A DNA stretch of 35,152 nt from Bacilli bacterium (GTDB lineage: Bacteria; Bacillota_I; Bacilli_A; RFN20; CAG-826): assembly GCA_017445245.1 (NCBI GenBank), contig JAFSUM010000036.1:1-35152 (forward strand). The letters are read 5' to 3'. Positions 1 through 7,005 of the stretch are shown here, piece after piece. The notes beneath the pieces were generated by a model. The model did not search any database, had not been told where the DNA came from, and worked only from the letters and a program-made list of their open reading frames with translations. A program made the position numbers and the translations under genes. Each line of letters opens with the position of its first letter. Within the stretch, counting starts at the first letter, position 1.

Positions 1-2
1 AA

Positions 3-110
3 AAACTAGACCTACTACCAAAACCGGAGGATCCGCCAAAGAAGAAACGCGGCAGGCCGAAAGGAAGCAAGAACAGGTCGAAATCCGACGGTCAGCCACA
101 ACAAGCATGA
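3..110 (+). CDS. C-terminal tail of a truncated-by-window gene, probable transposase
   Basis: An open frame enters from the left edge and stops at TGA 108-110, giving 35 residues that end in a basic tail with the core PPKKKRGRPKGSKN. This resembles an AT-hook (RGRP) and is a tail I associate with transposases of the IS1634/IS4-like type in gut Bacillota; that link is from memory and is not proven here. It lies directly against a truncated ATPase gene (139-471, opposite strand), which is what an insertion sequence end inside that gene would look like. I could not identify a terminal inverted repeat in 111-150. The other frames of this stretch are also short and open, so the frame choice rests on the composition of the tail. 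Confidence 0.4.
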   Translation, partial: KLDLLPKPEDPPKKKRGRPKGSKNRSKSDGQPQQA

Positions 111-138
111 CCGTATAGTCTAATCGATTGGGAAAGTT

Positions 139-471
139 TTACTTAAACGAAAAATTAAATTCGGCTTTGACAAATAGCTTTTTTCTTTTCCCGTTTTCGT
201 AAATCTTACCCGCCAATTGTTCGAGCATGTTCGAATATTGCGTTAAATCGGCGACAATCCAATTGGGCTGCTTGCTGAAATGCTCTTTGACCTGATTGAG
301 CAGGACGGTCTTGCCATAGCCGCGTGGCCCGACAATCAATTTGACTTTGGCCTCGGCGCTTTCGCTTTCGAAAACAGTCACGATATCGTTGAATTCAGCG
401 GTTCTGCTGATCACCGAATTCGGTTCTTCACCGAATGAGATATTGAATGGATTGAGATGTTTTTCAGCCAT
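139..471 (-). pseudogene. Truncated AAA ATPase (N-terminal third only)
   Basis: This 110-residue product begins like a family of bacterial/archaeal-type P-loop ATPases that are normally about 370-380 residues long. The Walker A motif GPRGYGKT is at residues 48-55. The sequence then continues in family style up to AEFNFSFK and stops, before any Walker B motif or the C-terminal part. The start is well supported by GGAGG at 479-483 on the coding strand. The right-hand side (the promoter side) is intact and carries an array of six TTTATCAT units; the left-hand side meets the probable transposase tail. I infer that an insertion element or rearrangement cut the gene and that the remnant is inactive, although a short ATP-binding peptide could still be made. 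Confidence 0.7.
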
Positions 472-504
472 GGTTCATCCTCCATTACTTTTGTAATACC
501 GCTT

Positions 505-580
505 TTTATCATTTCAAAAATTTTTTATCATCGTTTATCATCGTTTATCATTCCGAAAACTTTTTATCATTCTTTATCAT
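505..580. repeat. Iteron-like array, six TTTATCAT units
   Basis: Exact TTTATCAT octamers start at 505, 524, 534, 544, 563 and 573, so the steps are 19, 10, 10, 19 and 10 bases, close to one or two helical turns. Read on the strand of the truncated ATPase they are ATGATAAA units placed just upstream of its start. A short inverted repeat, ATTAC-TTTT-GTAAT (484-497), lies between the array and the ribosome site. Such phased repeats suggest several protein copies binding one face of the DNA. The function is inferred. Confidence 0.75.
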
Positions 581-640
581 TGACCCATTCATAAAAGGAA
601 AAGACAGCCCCATTAACAGAAACTGTCTTAAGCACATCTA

Positions 641-1333
641 TCAATACTTTACGAAGAGATCTAGCACCAACGCCCCAAGCGAATTGCCAAGGATACAAAT
701 TAGTAAACCCACCATCGAATTCGCGTTCCATACCCCTGCTGCGGCGATATAAAACATATTCGCAATGCAGTGCTGGAAGCCGCAATACACGAAGAAGGCA
801 ATGGGCACGACAATACCCGCGACCTTGCCAAACTGAGTCGGTAAACGGTTGAAGAAATAGATGGCGATATAGACGAGCATCCCGCATAAGGCGCTGCGAA
901 GGGCCATTAAGCCAATACTTTCCCCGTCAAACCCCATCACCCTGGCGTTGCCCGCGTTCATTACGGCCGTGGTAAACGCGCCTTCGGGACTAATAAAGGT
1001 CAGCCCATAAACGATAAAGCCAATCGCAAAGGCCCCTACCGCATTCCCTAATAGAATCCATAAGAGCCACTCGAAGACATTAAGACCTTTCTTATCGAGC
1101 TTCTTGTTACGGAAGGCCATACCGATCTTCCCCGTATAGAGGTTCAACTTGAAATAGCAAACTAGTAACAAACCCACCGGGAATAAGAAAGCCCCTAGCA
1201 ATTGGCTAGCAGAGAAAGAGCCATCGGGAACGTAGGCTTTGCTTAAGAGGAAGAGCACGCCCCCAAAAGCGATGGCCAGTCCAGCCAATATGCCATAGGC
1301 AAACACATTTAAACGACGAGCAAAAGGATTCAT
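641..1333 (-). CDS. Formate/nitrite transporter family protein (FocA-like)
   Basis: A 230-residue, very hydrophobic protein of the formate/nitrite channel (FNT) family. It carries the family marks LYTGKIG (first re-entrant segment) and FQHCIANMFYIAAA (central-gate His region), and six membrane spans can be drawn. The length is slightly short for FNT proteins (about 250-285), mostly through a shortened N-terminus. In a fermenter the usual role is export or uptake of formate made by pyruvate formate-lyase; nitrite or hydrosulfide transport is possible in this family and cannot be excluded. There is no clear ribosome site; a -10-like TACAAT ends 7 bases before the ATG, so the mRNA may be leaderless. 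It stands alone; the downstream gene on the same strand is the truncated ATPase with its own repeats. Confidence 0.85.
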   Translation of the reverse strand: MNPFARRLNVFAYGILAGLAIAFGGVLFLLSKAYVPDGSFSASQLLGAFLFPVGLLLVCYFKLNLYTGKIGMAFRNKKLDKKGLNVFEWLLWILLGNAVGAFAIGFIVYGLTFISPEGAFTTAVMNAGNARVMGFDGESIGLMALRSALCGMLVYIAIYFFNRLPTQFGKVAGIVVPIAFFVYCGFQHCIANMFYIAAAGVWNANSMVGLLICILGNSLGALVLDLFVKY

Positions 1334-1340
1334 GCCAACA

Positions 1341-1368
1341 ATTGTAGTTTCGTGGCATTACCTTGCAA
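1341..1368 (-). promoter_or_regulatory. Promoter of the formate/nitrite transporter gene
   Basis: On the minus strand TTGCAA (1363-1368), a 16-base spacer and TACAAT (1341-1346) lie so close to the ATG (1331-1333) that only 7 bases separate the -10 from the start codon. Transcription would begin at or next to the ATG, giving a leaderless mRNA. No Shine-Dalgarno sequence is present. Confidence 0.4.
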
Positions 1369-1460
1369 TGGGAAAACGAGGAAACGAAGCCTTTTTGTAA
1401 TTCATTGTATTTCTTTGTAATCCCATGCTTCCTGATAACCATAGATCCTGAATTTTTGTA

Positions 1461-1477
1461 TTGCATTACAGATGCAA
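1461..1477. repeat. Short inverted repeat upstream of the ATPase repeat array
   Basis: TTGCAT (1461-1466) and ATGCAA (1472-1477) flank 5 bases. It lies about 20 bases before the first of four 33-bp-spaced repeats and could be a separate operator. Six-base arms can also arise by chance. Confidence 0.35.
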
Positions 1478-1496
1478 CCGATTCAAAGGAATGTCA

Positions 1497-1607
1497 GTTT
1501 TGTGGGAAACACCGTTTTAAAGTATGTTGGTTTTGTGGGAAACACCTCTGTAGACCTTGTTAGTTTTGTGGGAAACGGATATATTTTAGGTGTTAGTTTT
1601 GTGGGAG
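1497..1607 (+). repeat. Four direct repeats at exact 33-bp period, last one overlapping the ribosome site
   Basis: The core GTTTTGTGGGAAAC starts at 1497, 1530, 1563 and 1596, so each step is exactly 33 bases (about three helical turns). Copies 1 and 2 extend to GTTTTGTGGGAAACACC. The fourth diverges after GTTTTGTGGGA, and its GGGAG (1603-1607) is the ribosome site of the following ATPase gene. GTTT and AAAC form short inverted arms within each unit. Only the core is shared and the 16-19 bases between cores are unrelated. The placement suggests self-control by a DNA- or RNA-binding product, possibly the ATPase itself. Confidence 0.85.
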
Positions 1608-1616
1608 AATTCCTTT

Positions 1617-3014
1617 ATGAGAGAACTTGATGAATATGAACTCGCGTTGCAATATGGCGAATACATCGAACGCGACGTCTATCAAAAGCTACTGAAATGG
1701 AAAGCGGAAGACGCTCGGCAACACAAGTGCCTCTTTTTAAGAGGGGCTAGACGTGTAGGTAAATCCTGTTTGGCCCTGGAATTCGCCCACAAGGAGTATA
1801 AATCCTTTATTAAAGTGTCCTTCGACAAGGCCTCAGATGACGTTCGGAGACTATTCGTGGATTCTCTGGAAGACTTGGATTATTTCTACGATCAGTTGTC
1901 CGTCGTTTACGAAACAAAACTTTACGAAGGGGAATCACTTCTCATTTTGGATGAAATCCAGCTTTTTAAGCCGGCGAGGCAGGCGATAAAGACATTACTT
2001 TTGGATGGACGTTACGACATATTGGAAACAGGTTCATTGGCTTCGATTGTCAAAAAAAGCAAAGACGACGAGAAATACTTGATCCCCAGTGAAGAGATCA
2101 AGATTGATGTCCTTCCCCTGACCTTCAAAGAATACCTTAAGGCCAATAAGAAGGATGACATGACCGAGTTCATCGAAAAGGTGATCGGGTCCAAAAAAAC
2201 CTTTCAAGCAGCCTACCGGAGTATTTATAAGGAATTCCGCGATTATCTTTTCGTCGGCGGCATGCCCAAATGTGTCGCCACCTACTTGAAAACTCGCGAT
2301 CTGACAAAGGTCGAGGAAGAAAAACGCGGTATCGTCGAACTCTATTATGACGATTTCAGCCTACAGGAAAACGTCAATTCTCTTTACCTGACATCCATCT
2401 TTAATCTCATTCCCAGCGAACTTTCCAATCACGATAAGCGTTTTAAGCTTTCACACATCCGTTCCAACGCCCGAGTGAGGGAATATGGTTCGGCTTTCAA
2501 ATGGTTAAAAGACGCCTATATCGTCAACATCTGTCACAATGCGACCGACCCTTCCGTCGTTCCCGTGCTAAACGCGGATGGAGATGACATCAAGGCTTAT
2601 TTCCTAGACACCGGTCTTCTATACACCCTGTCATTCATGAAAACGCAGGAAGACGAGCTTTTCTATAAATCCCTCGTCCACGATAAGCTGCACATCAACG
2701 AAGGAATGTTCATTGAAAACTACGTCGCCCAAGTTCTGAAGACGAAAGGGTACAAAGACCTCTTTTTCTACGAGAAACGCGATGCCAAAACATTCCGAAC
2801 GATCATGGAAATCAATTTCCTAACGATCGCGGGTAGAAGGGTCGCGCCGATCGAAGTCAAATCATCGGACGAAATCTCCCTAACGTCGATAAAGAAATTC
2901 AAGCAAACATTCGATGGGAAAGTAACCAACGGAATCGTCATCTATGATGGCGACTATAAAATCGAGGATAACATCACCTACCTCCCCGTATTTGCCTTGG
3001 ATTGGTATCTCTAA
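1617..3014 (+). CDS. ATPase with C-terminal DUF4143 (PD-(D/E)XK-like) domain
   Basis: A 465-residue AAA-type ATPase of the COG1373 kind. Walker A is GARRVGKS (residues 43-50), Walker B is LLILDEIQ, and the usual C-terminal DUF4143 region with a nuclease-like fold ends in MEINF...APIEVKS. In that motif the expected acidic residue (E-x-D-F) is Asn, so catalysis by the nuclease-like domain is doubtful. I chose ATG 1617, 9 bases after GGGAG, over an upstream in-frame GTG at 1590, because that extension is encoded by the repeat array. The gene stands alone with its own 33-bp repeat array and no partner gene. The function of this abundant family is not established; ATP binding is very likely and the nucleic-acid role is inferred. 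Confidence 0.85.
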   Translation: MRELDEYELALQYGEYIERDVYQKLLKWKAEDARQHKCLFLRGARRVGKSCLALEFAHKEYKSFIKVSFDKASDDVRRLFVDSLEDLDYFYDQLSVVYETKLYEGESLLILDEIQLFKPARQAIKTLLLDGRYDILETGSLASIVKKSKDDEKYLIPSEEIKIDVLPLTFKEYLKANKKDDMTEFIEKVIGSKKTFQAAYRSIYKEFRDYLFVGGMPKCVATYLKTRDLTKVEEEKRGIVELYYDDFSLQENVNSLYLTSIFNLIPSELSNHDKRFKLSHIRSNARVREYGSAFKWLKDAYIVNICHNATDPSVVPVLNADGDDIKAYFLDTGLLYTLSFMKTQEDELFYKSLVHDKLHINEGMFIENYVAQVLKTKGYKDLFFYEKRDAKTFRTIMEINFLTIAGRRVAPIEVKSSDEISLTSIKKFKQTFDGKVTNGIVIYDGDYKIEDNITYLPVFALDWYL

Positions 3015-3023
3015 GACATTACG

Positions 3024-3051
3024 AAAAACCCCGGAAGGCACGCTCCCGGGG
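3024..3051 (-). terminator. Intrinsic terminator of the small lipoprotein gene
   Basis: CCCCGG (3029-3034) pairs with CCGGGG (3046-3051), and on the minus strand the hairpin is followed by TTTTT (3028-3024). It sits just past the stop of the minus-strand lipoprotein gene and 9 bases beyond the convergent ATPase gene. Confidence 0.8.
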
Positions 3052-3072
3052 ATGATCGATAATAGGTAACGG

Positions 3073-3468
3073 TTAGTCGCCGATGCCAGAATCCGCAAAA
3101 GCGGTCTGGGTGGCGAGATAGACGCAGTTGTTCTTTTGCCCGGCCTTTTCGAGGAGAGTACCAGACGGGCCACGATTGCCGACCAGTTTCGAGGCATTGG
3201 CTTCGAACCAAGAAGAGGCGTGATCGATGTTGTCGAAGAAGAAGGCGAGGATCGCTTCGGGAACTTTAACGGCCTGGAGCGAGTTCGTAAGACCCTCCGG
3301 CTTGGTGACGTCTTCAATCGAGATGACGGTGTCCTTGCCATCAAGGAGGGAGACAGTGTAGCCCTTACCTTCGAGGTTGGCTTTGATGGTGCCCGCGTTG
3401 ACGGAAGCCGAGCAGCCACAGAGGGCGAAGGACGCGGCCAATAGGACGAAGTTTTTGAACGGTTTCAT
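3073..3468 (-). CDS. Small lipoprotein, function unknown
   Basis: A 131-residue predicted lipoprotein. The first 18 residues form a signal peptide with lipobox LCGC, so Cys19 would be lipidated and the mature protein held on the outer face of the membrane. The mature part (about 112 residues) resembles small alpha/beta lipoproteins common in gut Bacilli that contain a segment like FFDNIDHASSWFE and a C-terminal NCVYLAT strand; I cannot assign a function. The start is supported by AAAGGAG 7 bases upstream on the minus strand. It ends in a good terminator. The next gene upstream on the same strand is the Cys-repeat protein, 59 bases away, but a TATAAT between them suggests separate transcription. 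Confidence 0.75.
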   Translation of the reverse strand: MKPFKNFVLLAASFALCGCSASVNAGTIKANLEGKGYTVSLLDGKDTVISIEDVTKPEGLTNSLQAVKVPEAILAFFFDNIDHASSWFEANASKLVGNRGPSGTLLEKAGQKNNCVYLATQTAFADSGIGD

Positions 3469-3492
3469 GAGAGAACTCCTTTAATGATAAAG

Positions 3493-3498
3493 ATTATA
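3493..3498 (-). promoter_or_regulatory. Consensus -10 (TATAAT) before the small lipoprotein gene
   Basis: A perfect TATAAT on the minus strand lies about 25 bases before the lipoprotein start, giving a short leader with AAAGGAG. The -35 is weak (TTCTCC about 17 bases further up). Confidence 0.4.
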
Positions 3499-3527
3499 AA
3501 CCCTATTACGCGTAGGAGAAGAGGCGC

Positions 3528-3869
3528 TTAAGCGAAGAGGACAGCCAAAAGCATCATCAGTTCCATATGGCTTAGGGCACCTTCGATCTCATATAGATAA
3601 GGGCCGCAGTACTCCTTGATGCGGTTACCCTCTACTTCAACGAGGTAATTCCCGCAGTACCGTTTCAATCTCCTACCATCGAATTCGACAAGATAGGGAC
3701 CACAGTAAGTCTTGATACGATCGCCTTGGATTTCATAAACGTTTGGGCCGCAGTACCGCTTTACATAAGTGCCCGAAAGCTCATAAGTCCTAGGACCGCA
3801 ATAGTCCTTCATCTGGCCCCCGTTAATCTCATAAAGATAAGGACCGCAATAACGTTTGATTCGTGCCAT
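3528..3869 (-). CDS. Six-repeat beta protein with one Cys per repeat (beta-flower-like)
   Basis: A 113-residue protein built from six tandem 16-residue units of the form IKxYCGPYLYEIxGxR. Cysteines fall exactly at residues 8, 24, 40, 56, 72 and 88, five of the six units keep CGP (the fifth has CGN), and a hydrophobic tail (98-113) closes the chain. The pattern resembles the small repeat proteins called beta-flower in domain databases, whose short strand-turn-strand units form a closed ring; this is my recollection, not a search result. Six in-register cysteines could face one surface and bind metal or be modified. There is no signal peptide, so it is probably cytosolic. There is no clear ribosome site; GACAAT ends 6 bases before the ATG. 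Function unknown. Confidence 0.75.
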   Translation of the reverse strand: MARIKRYCGPYLYEINGGQMKDYCGPRTYELSGTYVKRYCGPNVYEIQGDRIKTYCGPYLVEFDGRRLKRYCGNYLVEVEGNRIKEYCGPYLYEIEGALSHMELMMLLAVLFA

Positions 3870-3875
3870 GCCATT

Positions 3876-3881
3876 ATTGTC
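3876..3881 (-). promoter_or_regulatory. -10 element 6 bases before the start of the Cys-repeat gene
   Basis: GACAAT on the minus strand, then AATGGC, then ATG (3869-3867). No Shine-Dalgarno sequence is visible. The same geometry recurs at several other genes in this window, which raises the weight of this weak hexamer. Confidence 0.35.
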
Positions 3882-4030
3882 AGTCCGGTAACGAAAAAGG
3901 CAACAGGAACCGCCAGGTAATAGGGAGGCACTGCCAAAGAAAGGCTGGTCCTTTTTCTTAAAGAAAGGCTATCCGTAGATATCTTTTGCCCAATGAACCC
4001 CGTTTCGCTTTTTTTCTTGTTCGCTTAGGC

Positions 4031-4036
4031 TATGCT
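4031..4036 (+). promoter_or_regulatory. -10 element 6 bases before the serpin gene start
   Basis: TATGCT (4031-4036), AGAAGT, then ATG 4043. No Shine-Dalgarno sequence. Predicts a leaderless mRNA and supports ATG 4043 rather than the in-frame ATG at 3986. Confidence 0.45.
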
Positions 4037-4042
4037 AGAAGT

Positions 4043-5341
4043 ATGAAACCTTCCCGCTTGCTCGTCCTTACTGCCTTGGCCCTTTGTGGGTGTAGTGTCA
4101 CCTCGTCGCTTTCTTCATCCTCCGAAGCCTCAAGCGAGACATCTTCGGAAGCTAAGACCAGCAGCGAAGATTCTTCGGTCGAACCCTCCTCCGAACCCGA
4201 GTCCTCTTCAAGCGTCTTACCTCAAACCCCGCGCATTTATGCCTCCCCATTAAGCGAAACCGTAACAAGACTCGACACCTCGTTCTCTAACGCAGGCGCA
4301 TTGGCTCTTGAACAGATCGCCTTTGGATTAGAAGGGGATGGTAATGCCGTCATCTCCCCCGCTTCTTATCTTCTTGCCATCGCAGGCGTCAACGACGTAT
4401 CCGCGAACATGGGCGTCTCCTTCCTAGGCCTGAACAAAGGCGATGCCAAAAAACTATTAGAAGCGTGGAACTACCATTACGAACGTCCTAGCGACAATTA
4501 CGACAGCGCCGAGCTAAGCGAAATGAAATCCCTCTTGCTCCATCAGCAAATCGGGGATGCCTACCGCTTCGACGAGAACAAGCGTCAACTCCTCGCGGAA
4601 GAGTACGAAAGCACCATGGTATCTAGTCTAGATTCCTACCACGAAGACGCGGTCGATTTCTTCCATAACGACGCAGGCTTTACGATCGAACCACCCGACC
4701 CGCACGCTACGACGGATGGCATCATCACCTATGGAGCCTTCAAGATGAAAGACTGCGTGGCCGATGACTTTGGTTCCAGCCAGCGTCCCTTTAACGGCAA
4801 GGATGTCGAATGCTATTCCTTCGGCAGCACCCTTTGGCCCGAATACTGGAATTACGCGAAAGCAGATCATTACTGCGTCTTTGAATTCAACGTAGCCTTT
4901 ACGAGCCTTATGGTCATCTTGCCCGATGTCGGTACCGAACTTGAAGACATCTCGCTTTCGGAAGCCTACCGCTTCTATAACGAAAACAAAAAGGTAACCA
5001 CCGTAGTCGGTTACGTACCTTATTTCCACGTCGCTTCCCAAAACGTTGACCTTACCAGTGCACTTTCTAGCCACCTAAGCGGCAAGGAAATCTTCTATGA
5101 CAATCTACTCGAAGATACCTGCGTCAATAACCTAAGCCTAAGCTCCATCCTCCAAACCAGCGACTTCGAATTCAATAAAGACGGCGTATCGGGCGAATCG
5201 ATCACGGCCGTCTATGTCTGTGGTTCCCCTGAACCCACCGAGCACGAAGTCACCTATCTTAACGTAGACCGCCCCTTCTATTGCCTGTCTTTAAAAGACG
5301 GGTTCCCCCTCTTCGCGAATAAAATCACCACGCTCAATTAA
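4043..5341 (+). CDS. Serpin-family lipoprotein (protease inhibitor-like)
   Basis: A 432-residue lipoprotein: signal peptide with lipobox LCGC (Cys17), a Ser/Glu-rich spacer to about residue 60, then a serpin domain. Family marks are NAVISPASYLLAIAGV near the start of the domain and the C-terminal signature NVDRPFYCLSLKDGFPLFANK. Serpins trap serine or cysteine proteases by cleavage of a reactive loop; a surface-bound bacterial serpin would act on host or competitor proteases. The hinge region (NKDGVSGESITAV) is poorer in small residues than in known inhibitory serpins, so inhibition is not certain. The start at 4043 is chosen by the signal peptide and the -10 at 4031. It overlaps the end of the convergent CstA gene by 8 bases. 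Confidence 0.8.
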   Translation: MKPSRLLVLTALALCGCSVTSSLSSSSEASSETSSEAKTSSEDSSVEPSSEPESSSSVLPQTPRIYASPLSETVTRLDTSFSNAGALALEQIAFGLEGDGNAVISPASYLLAIAGVNDVSANMGVSFLGLNKGDAKKLLEAWNYHYERPSDNYDSAELSEMKSLLLHQQIGDAYRFDENKRQLLAEEYESTMVSSLDSYHEDAVDFFHNDAGFTIEPPDPHATTDGIITYGAFKMKDCVADDFGSSQRPFNGKDVECYSFGSTLWPEYWNYAKADHYCVFEFNVAFTSLMVILPDVGTELEDISLSEAYRFYNENKKVTTVVGYVPYFHVASQNVDLTSALSSHLSGKEIFYDNLLEDTCVNNLSLSSILQTSDFEFNKDGVSGESITAVYVCGSPEPTEHEVTYLNVDRPFYCLSLKDGFPLFANKITTLN

Positions 5342-6851
5342 TGGGCTCTTCTTCTTTCGCATCTCCTGGCGGCTTCGGCAGCCAGTTTTTCCACCGTAAC
5401 GGGGCAAAGAGGACAAAGAGATAGAAGCCAAAGATCAAAACGGATACCCCAAAGCCTAAGGGATAGGCAACGGCAGCAGGAATAAAGCGTCCCAAAGCAA
5501 TGTTAGGTTCGGCGAGGATATAGGTTATAACGACCGCGGTCATGAGGAAGGCAGGTATCGCGGTGAACAAAGACCGTATTCGTTTATGGCCGTCCTGTAA
5601 CAAATAGCCCGTAATGACCCATAGGCACGCCGCGGCGAGCAACTGGTTGCTCCAGGCAAACCACCGCCAGAGCAACCCGAAGTTGCTCGGGGCCATGAAA
5701 TCCCACAAGCTGATGCCCGCGACCATAGCGAATAGTGGCAACGTTAGAATCAAGCGGTTCTTCAGTTTCTTTTGGTCTAGGTGTAACCACTCCCCGACGA
5801 TAAGGCGACAACTTCTTAAGGCCGTATCGCCACTGGTAATGGGACAGATAACAACGCCGATTACGGCTAAGACCGTACCAAAGGGACCTAGCAAGGTTGA
5901 AGCAATGGTATAGACCGAAGCCGAAGATCCCCCTACCGCATTTAGGCTTTGCCAGCCATCCGCTTCGTTGACGTGATAGAACGCCATCGCGGCCGCAGCC
6001 CAAATAAGGGCGATGACACCTTCTGCGACCATCGCGCCATAGAAGACCTGACGGCCCTCCTTTTCGCTTTTGATACATTTGGCAATCATCGGGGACTGCG
6101 TCGCATGGAAGCCACTTACCGCCCCACAGGCAACCGTCGTAAGCATGAACGGCCACCAGGGAAGACCGCCGTTTTGGGCGGAGAAGTCCTTGAAGTTGCC
6201 GATGATTTCTAACATCGGGTATGTACCTTGGTGGCACAAGATACCGATAATCGCGGCAAGGGCCATCGCGATGAGGATGACGCCAAAGACCGGATAGGCC
6301 TTGCCGATGATCTTATCGATAGGCACGACTGCACTTAATAGGTAGTAGCCCAAGATGATAATCATCCACACCCAAGCCACCACGCTTCCATGAGTCAAGG
6401 TCTCTAGTAACGTAGACGGCGATACAACAAAGACCGCGGTGACCAAAACCAGCAAGACAATGGAAAAGAACCTCATGATAATCTCAAAAGCCTTGCCGAG
6501 ATATTTACCCGATAGCTTGACAATGGACGCGCCTGTGTTGCGCGAAGAGATCATGCCGGAGAAATAGTCGTGCACCGCACCACCCAAGATGCAGCCAAAG
6601 ACGATCCAAAGGAAGACGATAGGACCAAATAAAGCGCCGCTTATCGCACCGAATATCGGGCCTGTGCCAGCGATATTTAGTAGCTCAATCAAGAAGGCCT
6701 TCCATTTTGGCATCGGGGTGATATCTACCCCATCCGGGCAATGCATTGCCGGGGTAGCACGCCCATCGGGCACGAAGATCTTCTCGGACACGCGAGAATA
6801 GATGAAGTAGCCCCCGATAAGCAGGGCCAAAGCGATGAAAAATGTCCACAT
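5334..6851 (-). CDS. cstA: CstA family transporter (carbon starvation protein A-like)
   Basis: A 505-residue multispanning membrane protein with strong CstA family marks, among them PKWKAFLIELLNIAGTGPIF and GAVHDYFSGM in the N-terminal third and SGFHATQSPMIAKC in the middle. It is shorter than E. coli CstA (about 700) and matches the shorter Gram-positive form. In E. coli, CstA and its relative BtsT import peptides or pyruvate; the substrate here is unknown. The start is supported by AAGGAAGG 9 bases before the ATG. Upstream a TATCAT -10 and a perfect 12-bp palindrome point to a regulated promoter. It is monocistronic and tail-to-tail with the serpin gene. Confidence 0.88.
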   Translation of the reverse strand: MWTFFIALALLIGGYFIYSRVSEKIFVPDGRATPAMHCPDGVDITPMPKWKAFLIELLNIAGTGPIFGAISGALFGPIVFLWIVFGCILGGAVHDYFSGMISSRNTGASIVKLSGKYLGKAFEIIMRFFSIVLLVLVTAVFVVSPSTLLETLTHGSVVAWVWMIIILGYYLLSAVVPIDKIIGKAYPVFGVILIAMALAAIIGILCHQGTYPMLEIIGNFKDFSAQNGGLPWWPFMLTTVACGAVSGFHATQSPMIAKCIKSEKEGRQVFYGAMVAEGVIALIWAAAAMAFYHVNEADGWQSLNAVGGSSASVYTIASTLLGPFGTVLAVIGVVICPITSGDTALRSCRLIVGEWLHLDQKKLKNRLILTLPLFAMVAGISLWDFMAPSNFGLLWRWFAWSNQLLAAACLWVITGYLLQDGHKRIRSLFTAIPAFLMTAVVITYILAEPNIALGRFIPAAVAYPLGFGVSVLIFGFYLFVLFAPLRWKNWLPKPPGDAKEEEPIN

Positions 6852-6882
6852 AGTACGTCGCCTTCCTTAATTCGTACTCTTT

Positions 6883-6903
6883 ATGATAGCACTCCTTAAG
6901 GAG
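6883..6903 (-). promoter_or_regulatory. cstA promoter -10 with adjoining 12-bp palindrome
   Basis: On the minus strand TATCAT (6888-6883) is preceded by the perfect palindrome CTCCTTAAGGAG (6892-6903), placed in the -10/-35 spacer. An operator in this place would control cstA. Its CTCCT/AGGAG arms look like Shine-Dalgarno sequence, but no gene starts beside them. No clear -35 is seen. Confidence 0.45.
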
Positions 6904-6958
6904 AATGGAGGTAGAAGCAATAAGAACGGCATAGCGGATATTGTCTTACATCATTTTT

Positions 6959-6985
6959 GTGGCTAAAATAAAGTTGAACTTTAGA
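6959..6985 (+). repeat. 27-bp repeat, upstream copy, just before the second ATPase/DUF4143 gene
   Basis: GTGGCTAAAATAAAGT, two variable bases (TG here), then AACTTTAGA. The same sequence with CC in the middle lies downstream of the gene at 8409-8435. The copy is directly 5' of the ribosome site (AAAGGG, 6994-6999). Its inner part AAAGT...ACTTT is inverted. Confidence 0.8.
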
Positions 6986-7005
6986 AAAGTCAGAAAGGGA
7001 ATTCT

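Noticed and set aside
1497-1607. CRISPR-like array
   Set aside because: Only four units with a 14-17 base shared core, short spacers, no cas genes, and the last unit overlaps a ribosome site.
3936-3970. Two copies of AAAGAAAGGCT, 24 bases apart
   Set aside because: Short, A-rich and only two copies; no further support for an operator.
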